From JAJPKR01 sp050746125 (GTDB lineage Bacteria; Acidobacteriota; Terriglobia; Terriglobales; SCQP01), in the NCBI GenBank assembly GCA_050746125.1, contig JBOGKX010000005.1, positions 1 to 64,000 of the forward strand: 64,000 nucleotides of DNA, given 5' to 3'. The notes beneath the pieces were generated by a model, which worked only from the letters and a program-made list of their open reading frames with translations, did not search any database and had not been told where the DNA came from. Positions 18,127-26,604 of this stretch are shown piece by piece. The stretch's first letter is position 1, and every line of letters begins with the position of its first letter. The translations under genes and the position numbers were made by a program.

Positions 18127-19580
18127 GCAACACCTGCCATGGGAAGGTTGACGACGAAACTGCTGCCGTGGCCGGGCGTGCTGGCAACTTCGACGCTGCC
18201 GTGGTGCAATTCGGCCACCCATTTCACCATGGGCAAGCCCAGCCCGCAGCCGTCCACGGCGGTGCTGCGGCTGCGGGATTTGTCGGCGCGGTAGAAGCGC
18301 TCGAAAATATGCGGCAGGTCGGCGGGCTCGATGCCCACGCCGGTGTCGCGCACCTGCAGCCGGGCGCGGCCTTGCTGCCGCTCGACGCGCACCTCGATGT
18401 GGCCGCCCGGCGGGGTGTATTTGAGCGCGTTGTCGATCAGATTCAGGATCATTTGCCGCAGCCGCAGCGAGTCGGCGCGGATGGGCACGGGAGCGGACGT
18501 CACGGCGCGCAAGCCGATCTCGCGCGCCGCCGCCACCACGTGCATCTGCTCGACCAAGTCCCGCACCAATTCGTTCAAGTCCAAAGCTTCCAACCGCGGC
18601 CGCACTTCGCCGGCTTCGGCCTGGGCCAAGACCAACAGATTGCGGATCATGCGGTTCAGGCGGTCGATCTCCTCGAGGTTGCTTTCCAACACCCGCCGGC
18701 ACTCGGCCAGCGACGCCTCGGAAACCAGCGCCAACTCCGTTTCGCCCTGAATCGCTTGCAGGGGCGTGCGCAACTCATGGCTGACGTTGGCGGCGAATTC
18801 ATTCATTTGCTGGAAGCTGCCCTCCAGGCGAGCGATCATCTCGTTAAAGGTTTGCGCCAATTCCGCGAGCTCGTCGCCGCTGGCGACGACGGGAATGCGC
18901 TGGCTGAGGTTGGAGACGGTGATCTGCTGCGCCGCGTGGGTAATATCAGCCACCGGCTTGAGGGTCCGTTGCGCCATGATCGAGCCCGCCACCGCGCTGC
19001 TGGCGACGGTGACCGGCAACAACATCAGCATCACCCATAAAAAAGTGTCGAGGGCGTCGTTGATCGGCTTCAGCCGGGTCCCGATCTGCAACAGGTAGGG
19101 CTGATCGCCCGGGCCGCGCAGCACGGCGTTGGCGAAACGGATCTCCTCTTGACGCGGCCAGCCATGGGTGATGAAGGTGGGCCGCTCCACTAAGATACGC
19201 TTTAATTCGCTCGGTTCGAGGGAAAATCCCAGTCCTTTCAACTCGGGCGACTGCTTGACCAGGCGGCCGCTGGCATCGGAGATCTGAGCCAGGCGGAAGA
19301 TGGCGTTGAGGTCGTCGCTGCCGTTGACGCTGGCGCCGGCGGCGGCCAGCACCGGCTGCCCGTTGGGGCCGAACTGAATATATTGTTTGACGTAATTGGC
19401 CTCGTCTTGCAGCTCGGAGTCGATGTTCCAATAGATGATCCAGGTGAGCACGCCATAGAGCAGAGCGGCGGCGACCACCAGGGTCAGGCTAAAGATCACA
19501 GTGTATTGCAATGTGAGCCGGCCCCGCACGCTCGACGGCCGTAAAAATCCGAGGCTCGGTAGGGGGACACGCAATTTCAT
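18123..19580 (-). CDS. Sensor histidine kinase (HAMP, HisKA, HATPase)
   Basis: 485 residues. TM1 is at about 25-50 and TM2 at about 165-190 (FLWVMLMLLPVTVASS), bracketing a periplasmic sensor of about 115 residues. They are followed by HAMP, the phospho-acceptor His268 in NVSHELRTPLQAIQGE, and an HATPase domain with the N-box NLIDNALKYTPPGG, DTGVGIEP and GCGLGLPMVKW. The architecture is that of CusS/heavy-metal-type kinases. Its ATG overlaps the response regulator stop and its stop overlaps the MBL gene, so all are translationally coupled. The signal is unknown. Confidence 0.93.
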   Translation of the reverse strand: MKLRVPLPSLGFLRPSSVRGRLTLQYTVIFSLTLVVAAALLYGVLTWIIYWNIDSELQDEANYVKQYIQFGPNGQPVLAAAGASVNGSDDLNAIFRLAQISDASGRLVKQSPELKGLGFSLEPSELKRILVERPTFITHGWPRQEEIRFANAVLRGPGDQPYLLQIGTRLKPINDALDTFLWVMLMLLPVTVASSAVAGSIMAQRTLKPVADITHAAQQITVSNLSQRIPVVASGDELAELAQTFNEMIARLEGSFQQMNEFAANVSHELRTPLQAIQGETELALVSEASLAECRRVLESNLEEIDRLNRMIRNLLVLAQAEAGEVRPRLEALDLNELVRDLVEQMHVVAAAREIGLRAVTSAPVPIRADSLRLRQMILNLIDNALKYTPPGGHIEVRVERQQGRARLQVRDTGVGIEPADLPHIFERFYRADKSRSRSTAVDGCGLGLPMVKWVAELHHGSVEVASTPGHGSSFVVNLPMAGVA

Positions 19581-20260
19581 GCTTCCATGGACCCGTCGCG
19601 CAGCACATAGCCCACGCCGCGCACGCTCTGAATCAGCTTGGGCTCCCGATCCTTGTCAATTTTATTGCGAAGAAAACTGATGTAAACGTCTATCACGTTG
19701 GTGAAGCTATCGAAACTGGCGTCCCAAACGTGCTCGGCGATCATGGTGCGGGTGACCACCTGGTTGGCGTTGCGCATCAGGTACTCGAGCAGCATGAACT
19801 CTTTATTCGACAGCTCCAGCTCTTTGTCGCCCCGCCAGGCCTTGCGCTTGATCGGGTCCAAGATCAAATCGGTCACTCGCAGCTGTAGTTTCAGCTCTCG
19901 CCACTCGCGGCGCAACAGGGCCCGCACGCGGGCGCGCAACTCGGCATAGGCAAAGGGCTTGATCAGATAATCGTCGCTGCCGATCTCCAGTCCGCGCACG
20001 CGATCCTCGACCGAGGTCTTGGCAGTAAGGATCAAAATCGGGACATTGGGGTTTTTCTTGCGGACGGTGGAGAGCACGGACAGGCCGCTGATTTTGGGCA
20101 GCATGAGATCCAAGATGATGAGGTCGTACTCGCCGGATTCAGCCAAATAAAGGGCTTCCTCGCCATCCGCGGCCAGATCCACGGCAAAGTGATCTTGCTG
20201 CAGTCCCTTGCGAATGAACTGCGCAACCTTGTGCTCGTCCTCGACCAGCAAAATTCTCAT
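19577..20260 (-). CDS. OmpR-family response regulator
   Basis: 227 residues. The receiver domain has the acidic pair in LLVEDEHK, phospho-acceptor D51 in ILDLMLPK, T in LTAKTSVEDR and K in DYLIKPFAYAEL. A winged-helix trans_reg_C domain follows (about 130-225, ending VRGVGYVLRDG). It should be phosphorylated by the kinase encoded just downstream, with which it overlaps by four bases. It is the first gene of a minus-strand operon. Confidence 0.94.
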   Translation of the reverse strand: MRILLVEDEHKVAQFIRKGLQQDHFAVDLAADGEEALYLAESGEYDLIILDLMLPKISGLSVLSTVRKKNPNVPILILTAKTSVEDRVRGLEIGSDDYLIKPFAYAELRARVRALLRREWRELKLQLRVTDLILDPIKRKAWRGDKELELSNKEFMLLEYLMRNANQVVTRTMIAEHVWDASFDSFTNVIDVYISFLRNKIDKDREPKLIQSVRGVGYVLRDGSMEA

Positions 20261-20348
20261 AAGGCCGCCGGTAGGACCCTAAGCGGCGGGCGGTTCCCCG
20301 GCCGGCAACGAGTACGGAACCGCCCTGATGCGACGGCTCGAAGTCTCT

Positions 20349-20358
20349 CATTATAATG
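20349..20358. promoter_or_regulatory. Palindromic consensus -10 element between divergent genes
   Basis: CATTATAATG is a perfect palindrome that contains TATAAT on both strands. It lies between the minus-strand response-regulator operon (start 20260) and the plus-strand TPR gene (start 20535). It could serve either direction. No good -35 element is visible on either side. Confidence 0.35.
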
Positions 20359-20534
20359 GGTCGTAAGCGCATCCCGGCAACGGGAAGCGGGATCGCCACT
20401 GCGAACTGAACCGAAAGGGCGGGATGGAGTGCGATCCGGTGTGACTGGCTGGCAACTCCGCTCGCGGCAAGCCGGAACGGAACCACAATCACGCTGCGCG
20501 CGGGATCGCCAACTCCAAGGAGTCGTTCGTTTCG

Positions 20535-21548
20535 GTGCACCAAGCCGATTTTTTGCGGCGCCAGCTGCTACGCTGGAGCGCCTGTTTGCTTCTTGCGCTC
20601 GCCGTTCCAATTGCGGCGTATGCCCTCACCGCGACGCAGACCCAGGCGGTGCTTCAGCAAGCGGGAAGCCTGCTGGAGTGGGGCCGATGGAAAGAGGCGC
20701 GCCAGCTATTGCGAACTTCTTTGAGCCAGGATCCGGCCAATGCGCGGCTGCTCGCCTATGAAGCGCACGTGCTGATCGGCTTCGGCGATTATCCGACCGC
20801 GCTGCAACAAGCCAGGCACGCCGTCGAGCTGGACGCACAATGCGGGGTTTGCCACTTATTTCTTAGCGAGGCGCTGGGCGAAAAAGCCAAGCACATGTCG
20901 AAGCTGCGGGCGCTATTCGAGCTGCGCAAGATCAAAAAGCAGTTGGAAATGGCCAGCAGCTTGGCGCCCAACTCCGCCGACGTGCACTGGGGCTGGATCA
21001 ATTTCAATCTGGAGGTGCCGGCCGCCGCCGGCGGGGATCCGCGCGCCGCGTTGCGGCAGGCCAGCGCGCTGGAGGGGGTGGACCCGGTGGATGGACATAT
21101 CGCCCGCGCCGCCATCGCGCTGGCGGCCGGCAACGCACCACAGGCGCTGCGGGAGTACCTGCAAGCGGCGCACGATTATCCCAACGACCCGCGCGGCCTG
21201 TTCTGCGTCGGCTTGACCTACTTCCAGCAAGGCCGTTACGATACCGCCGCGAGCTACCTGGCGCGCGCCGCAAAACTGCAGCCGCAATCCAGCCTGTACG
21301 CGAGTTATTATGCGGCGACGCTAATTTATTTGCGCAAGGAGGCGGCGGCGCGGCAGGTGATCGAAGCCAGCCTTCCCTTGCACCCCGAAAGCCGCCTGGC
21401 GGATTACCTGGTGGCGCAGGCGCTCCAGCACGAAGGCCGTAATTTTGCCTGGGCGCGCCAACTTCTGCAGCACTATTTGGCGATCGCGCCCGAGCCCGAT
21501 CAGCCTACGCAGGCCGAAGCGCGACAACTGCTGGCCAGCCTTGGCTGA
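20535..21548 (+). CDS. Secreted or membrane-anchored TPR-repeat protein
   Basis: 337 residues from GTG 20535, with AAGGAG about 14 bases upstream (long spacing). Hydrophobic residues 13-30 (WSACLLLALAVPIAAYAL) act as a signal peptide or anchor. The rest is tetratricopeptide-like helices: WGRWKEARQLLRTSLSQDP, GDYPTALQQARHAVELD, QGRYDTAASYLARAAKLQP and similar. A two-cysteine insertion (AQCGVCHLFLSEAL) lies near residue 98; this is CxxCH in form, but its TPR context makes heme attachment doubtful. It is a scaffold or assembly protein of unknown partner. Confidence 0.78.
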   Translation: MHQADFLRRQLLRWSACLLLALAVPIAAYALTATQTQAVLQQAGSLLEWGRWKEARQLLRTSLSQDPANARLLAYEAHVLIGFGDYPTALQQARHAVELDAQCGVCHLFLSEALGEKAKHMSKLRALFELRKIKKQLEMASSLAPNSADVHWGWINFNLEVPAAAGGDPRAALRQASALEGVDPVDGHIARAAIALAAGNAPQALREYLQAAHDYPNDPRGLFCVGLTYFQQGRYDTAASYLARAAKLQPQSSLYASYYAATLIYLRKEAAARQVIEASLPLHPESRLADYLVAQALQHEGRNFAWARQLLQHYLAIAPEPDQPTQAEARQLLASLG

Positions 21549-21553
21549 ATCCG

Positions 21554-22180
21554 TCAGTAGCGGCGTAAAATGCCGATCACCCGGCCCTGCACCCGCACCC
21601 GATCGGCTGGATAGAGCATGGGCCGGAGGCGCTCGTTGGCGGGCTGCAAGCGCACCATGCCGCCGCGCTCGCGAAACAGGCGCTTCAAGGTGGCTTCGCC
21701 GCCCTCGACCAGCGCCACCACCAATTGCCCATTCTCAACTTGCGGCACTTTTTCGACCAGCACGTAGTCGCCTTCGACAATGTGCTCGTCGATCATGCTG
21801 TCGCCGCGCACTTCCAGGGCGAAGACCTCGCGGCCGCGGGCCAGGTCGGCGAGGGAAACTTCGCCGCGGGTCTCGATGGCCTCAATGGGCCGGCCGGCGG
21901 CAATGCGACCCACCAGCGGCAGACGATGCCGGGCGGCGCGCAGGCGGCGATTGCGGCGGTCGATGGAATCGCGGTTGATCAGCTCCAAGTGGCGGCGAAA
22001 GCCGGGGCCGCGGCGCAGGTAACCCTTGGCCTGCAACGTCGCCAGGTGCTTGTGGACGGTGGCAACCGAGGAGAGCCCCAGCCCGGCGCCGATTTCCTCG
22101 AAACTCGGCACGTAGCCCTGCCGCGCCAGGAAGGAGCGCAAGAAGTCCAACACTTGCTTCTGCCGCCGCGTCAAGCTCAT
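21554..22180 (-). CDS. lexA: SOS repressor LexA
   Basis: 208 residues. The N-terminal winged helix (MSLTRRQKQVLDFLRSFL, then SFEEIGAGLGLSSVATVHKH) precedes a complete self-cleavage machine: the A95-G96 cleavage site in GRIAAGRPIE, Ser128 in RGDSMIDEHI and Lys166 in ATLKRLF. Ser-Lys spacing matches E. coli LexA within one residue. RecA filaments should trigger its autocleavage. A tandem repeat immediately upstream may be its own operator. The gene is divergent from the GH30 gene. Confidence 0.95.
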   Translation of the reverse strand: MSLTRRQKQVLDFLRSFLARQGYVPSFEEIGAGLGLSSVATVHKHLATLQAKGYLRRGPGFRRHLELINRDSIDRRNRRLRAARHRLPLVGRIAAGRPIEAIETRGEVSLADLARGREVFALEVRGDSMIDEHIVEGDYVLVEKVPQVENGQLVVALVEGGEATLKRLFRERGGMVRLQPANERLRPMLYPADRVRVQGRVIGILRRY

Positions 22181-22189
22181 GCGCTATCG

Positions 22190-22212
22190 AGGATAGGCGA
22201 AGATAAGGCGAA
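22190..22212. promoter_or_regulatory. Tandem repeat at the lexA promoter, candidate LexA operator
   Basis: AGGCGAA occurs at 22195-22201 and 22206-22212, exactly 11 bases (one helical turn) apart. On the minus strand TATCCT (22195-22190) is a plausible lexA -10, nine bases before the ATG, so the repeats cover and abut the promoter as an autorepressor site would. I saw no copy in front of uvrA. Confidence 0.5.
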
Positions 22213-22265
22213 AAAGCAAGCAAGCGCGCCTAGTGGCGAGGTTTGGGGGTAAGCTACCGGCGATC

Positions 22266-23714
22266 ATGAGCCATCCCCTAGCCGAAACGAATCGCCGCGA
22301 TTTCCTGTTCATGGCCGCTGGCGCCGCCGCCGCCCTGCCGCTGGCGACAGCGGCTTCCGCCGCAGCTCCGCAAGCGGATACGACGACTCCAAAGGGAGCG
22401 ATCGCGGCGTGGACCACCGACCGCGAGCGCCGCCATGCGGCCGCGCCGGCGGTAAGTTGGCGCGCGGGCAAAGGCGCCGCCGGCGCCGAGGCGATCGTCC
22501 TCGAGCCGGCCAGGAAGGCGCAGCCCGTGCTGGGATTCGGCGCGGCCTTCACCGACGCGGCCTGCTACAACATTGCCCGCTTGCCGCCAGCCGCGGGCGA
22601 CGCACTGCTCAAGGAACTGTTTTCGCCCGCCGGGTTAGGGCTGAGCGTCTGCCGCTGCTGCGTCGGCTCGAGCGACTACGCCCGTTTCGCCTACAGCTAT
22701 GACGAGGGCGCCCCCGATCCGACGTTATCCCGCTTTTCGATCGACCACGACCGCGCCTACATCGTGCCGGTCATCGGCCGGGCACGGGCGGTGAATCCGA
22801 GCCTGTTCCTGCTGGCCTCGCCGTGGAGCCCGCCGGGCTGGATGAAAGACAACAACTCCATGCTGGGCGGCACGATCCGGCGCCACTTGCTGCCGGTATA
22901 CGCGCAGTATATGGTCAAGTTCCTGGCCGCCTACCGCGACGCGGGCGTGCCCATCCAAGCGATCAGCTCGCAGAACGAGGTGGATACCGACCAAGACAGC
23001 CTAATGCCGGCCTGCCTTTTTCCGCAGGAGATCGAGGTTGGGTATGTCGCCGGTCACTTGGGCCCGGCGCTGGCCGCCGCCGGCCTCGATACCCGCATCT
23101 GGCTGGTCGATCACAACTACAACTTGTGGGGCCGCGCCATTTGCGAACTCGACGACCCCGGCGTGGCCCGCTACACGAAATCGGTGGCCTGGCATGGATA
23201 TGTCGGTCAACCGGATTGGATGCGGCGCGTCGCGGCCGCCCATCCCGACGTGGAGATGTACTGGACCGAGGGCGGCCCGGATATTCGCGACCCCAACTAT
23301 GAGCTGGAATGGGTGAACTGGGGGCGCACGGCGATCGGCGTGCTGCGCAACGGCGCGCGCTGCCTGATCGGCTGGAACCTGGCCCTCGACGAGCAGGGCA
23401 AGCCGAATATCGGACCGTTCAGCTGCGGCGGCTTGGTGACTATTCATTCGCGGACGGGAGCGATCACGCGGAGCGGCCAATATTGGGCGCTGGCGCATTT
23501 TTCCCGCGCGCTGCCACGCGGCTCCGTGATCGTCGCTTCGCTGGGAACTCCCGAACAGGTGGACCACGTCGCCGCGCAGCTTCCGGAGGGCGGAATCGCC
23601 TTGTTGCTTGCCAATTCGGGCGCGGCGCGCTCGGTTGAAGTTCGCCAGGGCACGGCGCAAGCGGAAGTTGCGCTGCCCGCCGACTCGCTTACGACCCTGC
23701 GTTGGCCGTCCTGA
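22266..23714 (+). CDS. Exported glycoside hydrolase family 30 enzyme (glucosylceramidase-like)
   Basis: 482 residues. A Tat-type signal is visible (NRRDFLFMAAGAAAALPLA), with cleavage near residue 36. The GH30 fold is shown by VLGFGAAFTDAACYN, SPWSPPGWMKDNNSMLGG, the acid/base Glu near 238 in SSQNEVDTD, and the nucleophile Glu near 335 in MYWTEGGPD. The roughly 97-residue spacing is normal. A C-terminal beta domain follows. It likely cleaves beta-glucosidic or related linkages in the periplasm or outside. Upstream it shares the 85-base lexA intergenic region. The start was chosen because it opens the Tat signal. Confidence 0.9.
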   Translation: MSHPLAETNRRDFLFMAAGAAAALPLATAASAAAPQADTTTPKGAIAAWTTDRERRHAAAPAVSWRAGKGAAGAEAIVLEPARKAQPVLGFGAAFTDAACYNIARLPPAAGDALLKELFSPAGLGLSVCRCCVGSSDYARFAYSYDEGAPDPTLSRFSIDHDRAYIVPVIGRARAVNPSLFLLASPWSPPGWMKDNNSMLGGTIRRHLLPVYAQYMVKFLAAYRDAGVPIQAISSQNEVDTDQDSLMPACLFPQEIEVGYVAGHLGPALAAAGLDTRIWLVDHNYNLWGRAICELDDPGVARYTKSVAWHGYVGQPDWMRRVAAAHPDVEMYWTEGGPDIRDPNYELEWVNWGRTAIGVLRNGARCLIGWNLALDEQGKPNIGPFSCGGLVTIHSRTGAITRSGQYWALAHFSRALPRGSVIVASLGTPEQVDHVAAQLPEGGIALLLANSGAARSVEVRQGTAQAEVALPADSLTTLRWPS

Positions 23715-23720
23715 ACGCCG

Positions 23721-25178
23721 CTAGCCGGCGATGGACTTGAGGTCGGCGCGAGTGGACTCGTAGCTGGTTTGATAGGCCAGCAGCGCGGGGTCCGGTGAGA
23801 CGCCCCAACGGCGGCAGGCAGCACGATACAGATCGGGCCACCAGTTGCGGTGTTCGGTCAGGCCGGTGGCGCGCCAGGCCCCCCAATCACTGAGCGCGCG
23901 CGACCACGCGCGGTCGCCGGCAGCGAGCGCCTCGGCTTGCGAAGCGAACTCCGGCACCAGCCATTTGCGGCCAATCTGGGCGTGCAGCACTTCGTCGGCC
24001 CAGTCGTAATCCTGCATGAGCGCGGCCAAGGGGCTGGTGCTGGCGCAGGCGATGCGCCACTCCCCTTCCTTGCCATTGGGGCGCGGCATCAGTCCTTGCT
24101 CGATGGCATAGAGAACGGCGTGGCGCTCGCGCGGAGTAAGGCGGGTATTGAGCGTGAGCGACCAAACGATGGGCACGGGCACGGCGCGCCAGTCCAGGCC
24201 CAGCGCCGCAAATCCGATCTCGCCCATCATGGCGTGACGCGCCTCGTCCCAGAGCTGACGCGTCATGGCGCGGTAATAGCCCCAGGGTTTTTCCTTGACC
24301 TCGACCAGGATGCTGGCCAGCATCTCGGGCACGTCGATCTCGCGCAGCCGCTTGAAATAGAGCATCAGGGTCTTGGGCTGAGCCGGGATGCTGGGTTCGA
24401 AGAGAAAGGCTTCCGCGTTGACCGCCATGTTGTAGGGGTCGAGAAAGCGCCCGTCGCGGCGGGGCACAACGTCGTACGGAGGCGGCGCGGCGGAAAATTG
24501 CCGCTGTGGCAACTCGCCCGCGGGCGCGCTGGCGCCATCGAGGTCGCCGGCGGCGGCCAGGGCTTGCTCAAGAGTCGCGCGCCAGCCGGCGAGAGCGACG
24601 CGCGGCTCGTCGCCGACGATACAGGAGACGGCGGCGGCGCCGTAGGCGACGACATCGCGCATCTCCATCTGCATGACGCGCGCGCAGCGATAACTGGGAA
24701 AATCGAACAGGCGGTGCGTCTCGGCGAGAAAGCGGTCGAGCGCGCGCATCACGGCCGGCACGGCCACGTCGTAGAGCCCCAGCACCAGCGCCTCGGGTGC
24801 GGGCGCGGCGAGGATCTCGTCAAAGAGAAGATCGAGAGCGTCGCTGGGGGAGACATCGAGGCCATAGGGCGGCTGGCGCATCTCTTTCACGCGCGCCGCC
24901 AACGCCGAGACGTGCTCGGCGCAATAAAAGGCGTGCAGGCTAAACGCCATCTTCAGCTCATAGATCGGCATGGCGGTGAGCCGCGCCACGAAGATGCCGT
25001 GCAAACGCTTCAACGCCCAATGCAGTCGCTTGAGGCGGCTGACCGACACCTCAACCGTTAGTCCGACCGTCGCCGCCTCGGCCATCGGCATTAGGCCGAC
25101 CAGCGGCGGGAGCCCGGCATAGCCGGAGTAGGCGGAAAGCTCGGGAGCGGCAGGATCTTGCGGCGCACCGGCATCCAT
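23721..25178 (-). CDS. Ferritin-like diiron protein of unknown function
   Basis: 485 residues, largely helical, matching no named family I know. Two E-x-x-H metal motifs stand out: E312-A-R-H315 in LWDEARHAMMGE and E396-V-L-H399 in DWADEVLHAQIG. Together with glutamates in earlier helices (E285, and E74/E88 in the N-terminal half) they are the arrangement of a four-helix ferritin-like diiron carboxylate site. Length and the N-terminal helical half suggest a fused, partly degenerate second bundle. An oxidase, oxygenase or hydroxylase role is possible but not shown. ATG 25178 is preceded by GGGGAA. The gene stands alone, six bases from the convergent GH30 stop. Confidence 0.7.
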   Translation of the reverse strand: MDAGAPQDPAAPELSAYSGYAGLPPLVGLMPMAEAATVGLTVEVSVSRLKRLHWALKRLHGIFVARLTAMPIYELKMAFSLHAFYCAEHVSALAARVKEMRQPPYGLDVSPSDALDLLFDEILAAPAPEALVLGLYDVAVPAVMRALDRFLAETHRLFDFPSYRCARVMQMEMRDVVAYGAAAVSCIVGDEPRVALAGWRATLEQALAAAGDLDGASAPAGELPQRQFSAAPPPYDVVPRRDGRFLDPYNMAVNAEAFLFEPSIPAQPKTLMLYFKRLREIDVPEMLASILVEVKEKPWGYYRAMTRQLWDEARHAMMGEIGFAALGLDWRAVPVPIVWSLTLNTRLTPRERHAVLYAIEQGLMPRPNGKEGEWRIACASTSPLAALMQDYDWADEVLHAQIGRKWLVPEFASQAEALAAGDRAWSRALSDWGAWRATGLTEHRNWWPDLYRAACRRWGVSPDPALLAYQTSYESTRADLKSIAG

Positions 25179-25208
25179 CGGAAGTTCCCCCGCGGGTCAT
25201 TTTGCAAC

Positions 25209-25232
25209 AGTTGCGTTCCGGACCACGCAACT
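25209..25232. promoter_or_regulatory. Inverted repeat upstream of the ferritin-like gene
   Basis: AGTTGCGT (25209-25216) and ACGCAACT (25225-25232) are perfect eight-base arms around TCCGGACC. It lies 30 bases before the ferritin-like gene's start, a position fitting a repressor or activator operator. Confidence 0.45.
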
Positions 25233-25452
25233 ATCGCGAAATCGCAAAAAGCGCCGCCGCCGGCCCGAGACCACCCCAGCGCCCTCGGCAAATCGCAGTT
25301 TGCGGAGCAAGCCACTGATTGGAAACGGTTTGTGCGCCGCAAAGCGGTTGCCGGGCGAAACTTTTCATTGGTCTCCTGGTCCTCGGGCCGGCGGCGAGTG
25401 GCGCGGCCGCGCTGCGGCGTTTCGGGCCGGCGGGGTGCGCGCCCGCGAGCGC

Positions 25453-25518
25453 CCCACTAAAGTGGGATTCAGAGTTGGCGAGCGAGGTTGCTTGCGAGCG
25501 TCAGGTTCCCGATTGGGA
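25453..25518. repeat. Hairpin-associated repeat, copy A
   Basis: CCCACT-AA-AGTGGG (25453-25466) is a perfect hairpin running directly into a conserved block starting GGATTC at 25465. Forty of the first 46 bases of that block match the block at 26628-26673. The two copies flank the YD-repeat gene in the same orientation. Confidence 0.65.
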
Positions 25519-25571
25519 CTAACATCTGGAGTGCCCGACCGGTACTACGTCATCTTGCAGCCAGTACACTA

Positions 25572-26600
25572 ATGACGCCTTTACGCAGCTCGATTCCTTC
25601 TCAGCGAACCCGGTGGCGTGCCAGTGAAGCGTGGAAGATGCGGGAGGACAGATCCAGAGGTGAGCGGCGCCAGGGCCTTGATCCGGCGACTAGCAGCGCC
25701 GCGCTCGGCTTTGCCGGAAGTGTCCGCGTGGTGCGAAGCGAGGGGCCTCAACCCGGAGCTGCCGGGGGCCGAACATATATCTTTACCGAGGCCGGACTCC
25801 TTAAGCTGACCGTCATCCGCTTCCCAAATGGCGAGCACAGGATGGAACATCGGTACGGGCGCGGCGGAGTGTTGCAAGAGCGCTCCGATACCGATAAGAA
25901 TGGTCGTATCCAGGGTCTGAAATACACCTACGACGCCCAGGCGAGGCTGATCGAAATGAGGGAATCGGGCGCGGGCCGCGGCAGGGTGACCGCAACAGTC
26001 AATTATGAGGTGGACGGCCGGTTTCGGCGGGTCCAACATTGCCCACCTCCCGTGGCCGGCCGCGCAGTGCTGCACCTGGTTCCGGGAGGGCGCCAGCTCT
26101 ACCGCGTGCCTGGGTTGCGAGAAATCCAGACGGAGTATGACTCGTCCGCGTTGCCTCGATTCTCGCGCCTGGTAGCCCAGAGTGCGCCGCCGGTGGCCGT
26201 GTTACTGAACTACTCCCCAAGAGGCCTCCTTCTAGGCGAGTTCCTCGCACGGCTACCCGCAGAGGCGGAATTCATGGCATGGGCAGAGGCTGAAACGATG
26301 GAAAGGCTGCGGAGGGCGCCGGAGCGAGCTGCGACCTATGCGTACGACAAGCACGGAAATTGCATTGCCGAGGCCGTTGAGCTGGGTGGCGAGGTCGTGT
26401 ATAGAGTCGAGCGACTCTTCGATGCACATGGTAGCCCGACCCAGGAGATTACGACCCGCCGCGGCGGGTCTAAGGCGCGGAGCGAGATCAATTACGAGTA
26501 CGACAGTCGCGGCAACTGGCTGCGATCCGTTCGGCAGACTCAATCCAGCGCAGGCGCCTCCATGCAAGAGTGGCGACGCGAGATTGCCTACTTTTCCTAA
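25572..26600 (+). CDS. YD-repeat (RHS-like) protein fragment
   Basis: 342 residues from ATG 25572; ATG 25638 and upstream starts are possible because no Shine-Dalgarno is clear. Three YD motifs are visible: LKYTYDAQARLIEM, ATYAYDKHGNCIAE and INYEYDSRGNWLRS, the pattern of RHS/teneurin-like shells. It lacks the large barrel and toxin tip, so it is either a small standalone YD protein or a relic. AGA arginine codons near the start and a less GC-biased third position (by eye) set it apart from its neighbours. It is bracketed by two copies of a direct repeat, suggesting acquisition by transfer. Function unknown. Confidence 0.65.
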   Translation: MTPLRSSIPSQRTRWRASEAWKMREDRSRGERRQGLDPATSSAALGFAGSVRVVRSEGPQPGAAGGRTYIFTEAGLLKLTVIRFPNGEHRMEHRYGRGGVLQERSDTDKNGRIQGLKYTYDAQARLIEMRESGAGRGRVTATVNYEVDGRFRRVQHCPPPVAGRAVLHLVPGGRQLYRVPGLREIQTEYDSSALPRFSRLVAQSAPPVAVLLNYSPRGLLLGEFLARLPAEAEFMAWAEAETMERLRRAPERAATYAYDKHGNCIAEAVELGGEVVYRVERLFDAHGSPTQEITTRRGGSKARSEINYEYDSRGNWLRSVRQTQSSAGASMQEWRREIAYFS

Positions 26601-26604
26601 CCAG

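Larger units (their letters stand above)
25179..25571. other. Intergenic region of about 390 bases
   Basis: It holds the inverted repeat at 25209-25232, a weaker one (GCAAA...TTTGC near 25290) and, at the right end, the first copy of a hairpin-associated repeat (25453-25518). No coding sequence or RNA gene is recognised. Confidence 0.5.

Noticed and set aside
18127..18702. Upstream extension of the MBL hydrolase frame
   Set aside because: It runs through the kinase HATPase domain in another frame. The GTGA junction at 18123-18126 explains the start.
20820..20860. Heme-binding CxxCH in the TPR protein (AQCGVCHLF)
   Set aside because: The motif lies within a TPR helix and no other cytochrome features are present. 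A chance match is more likely.
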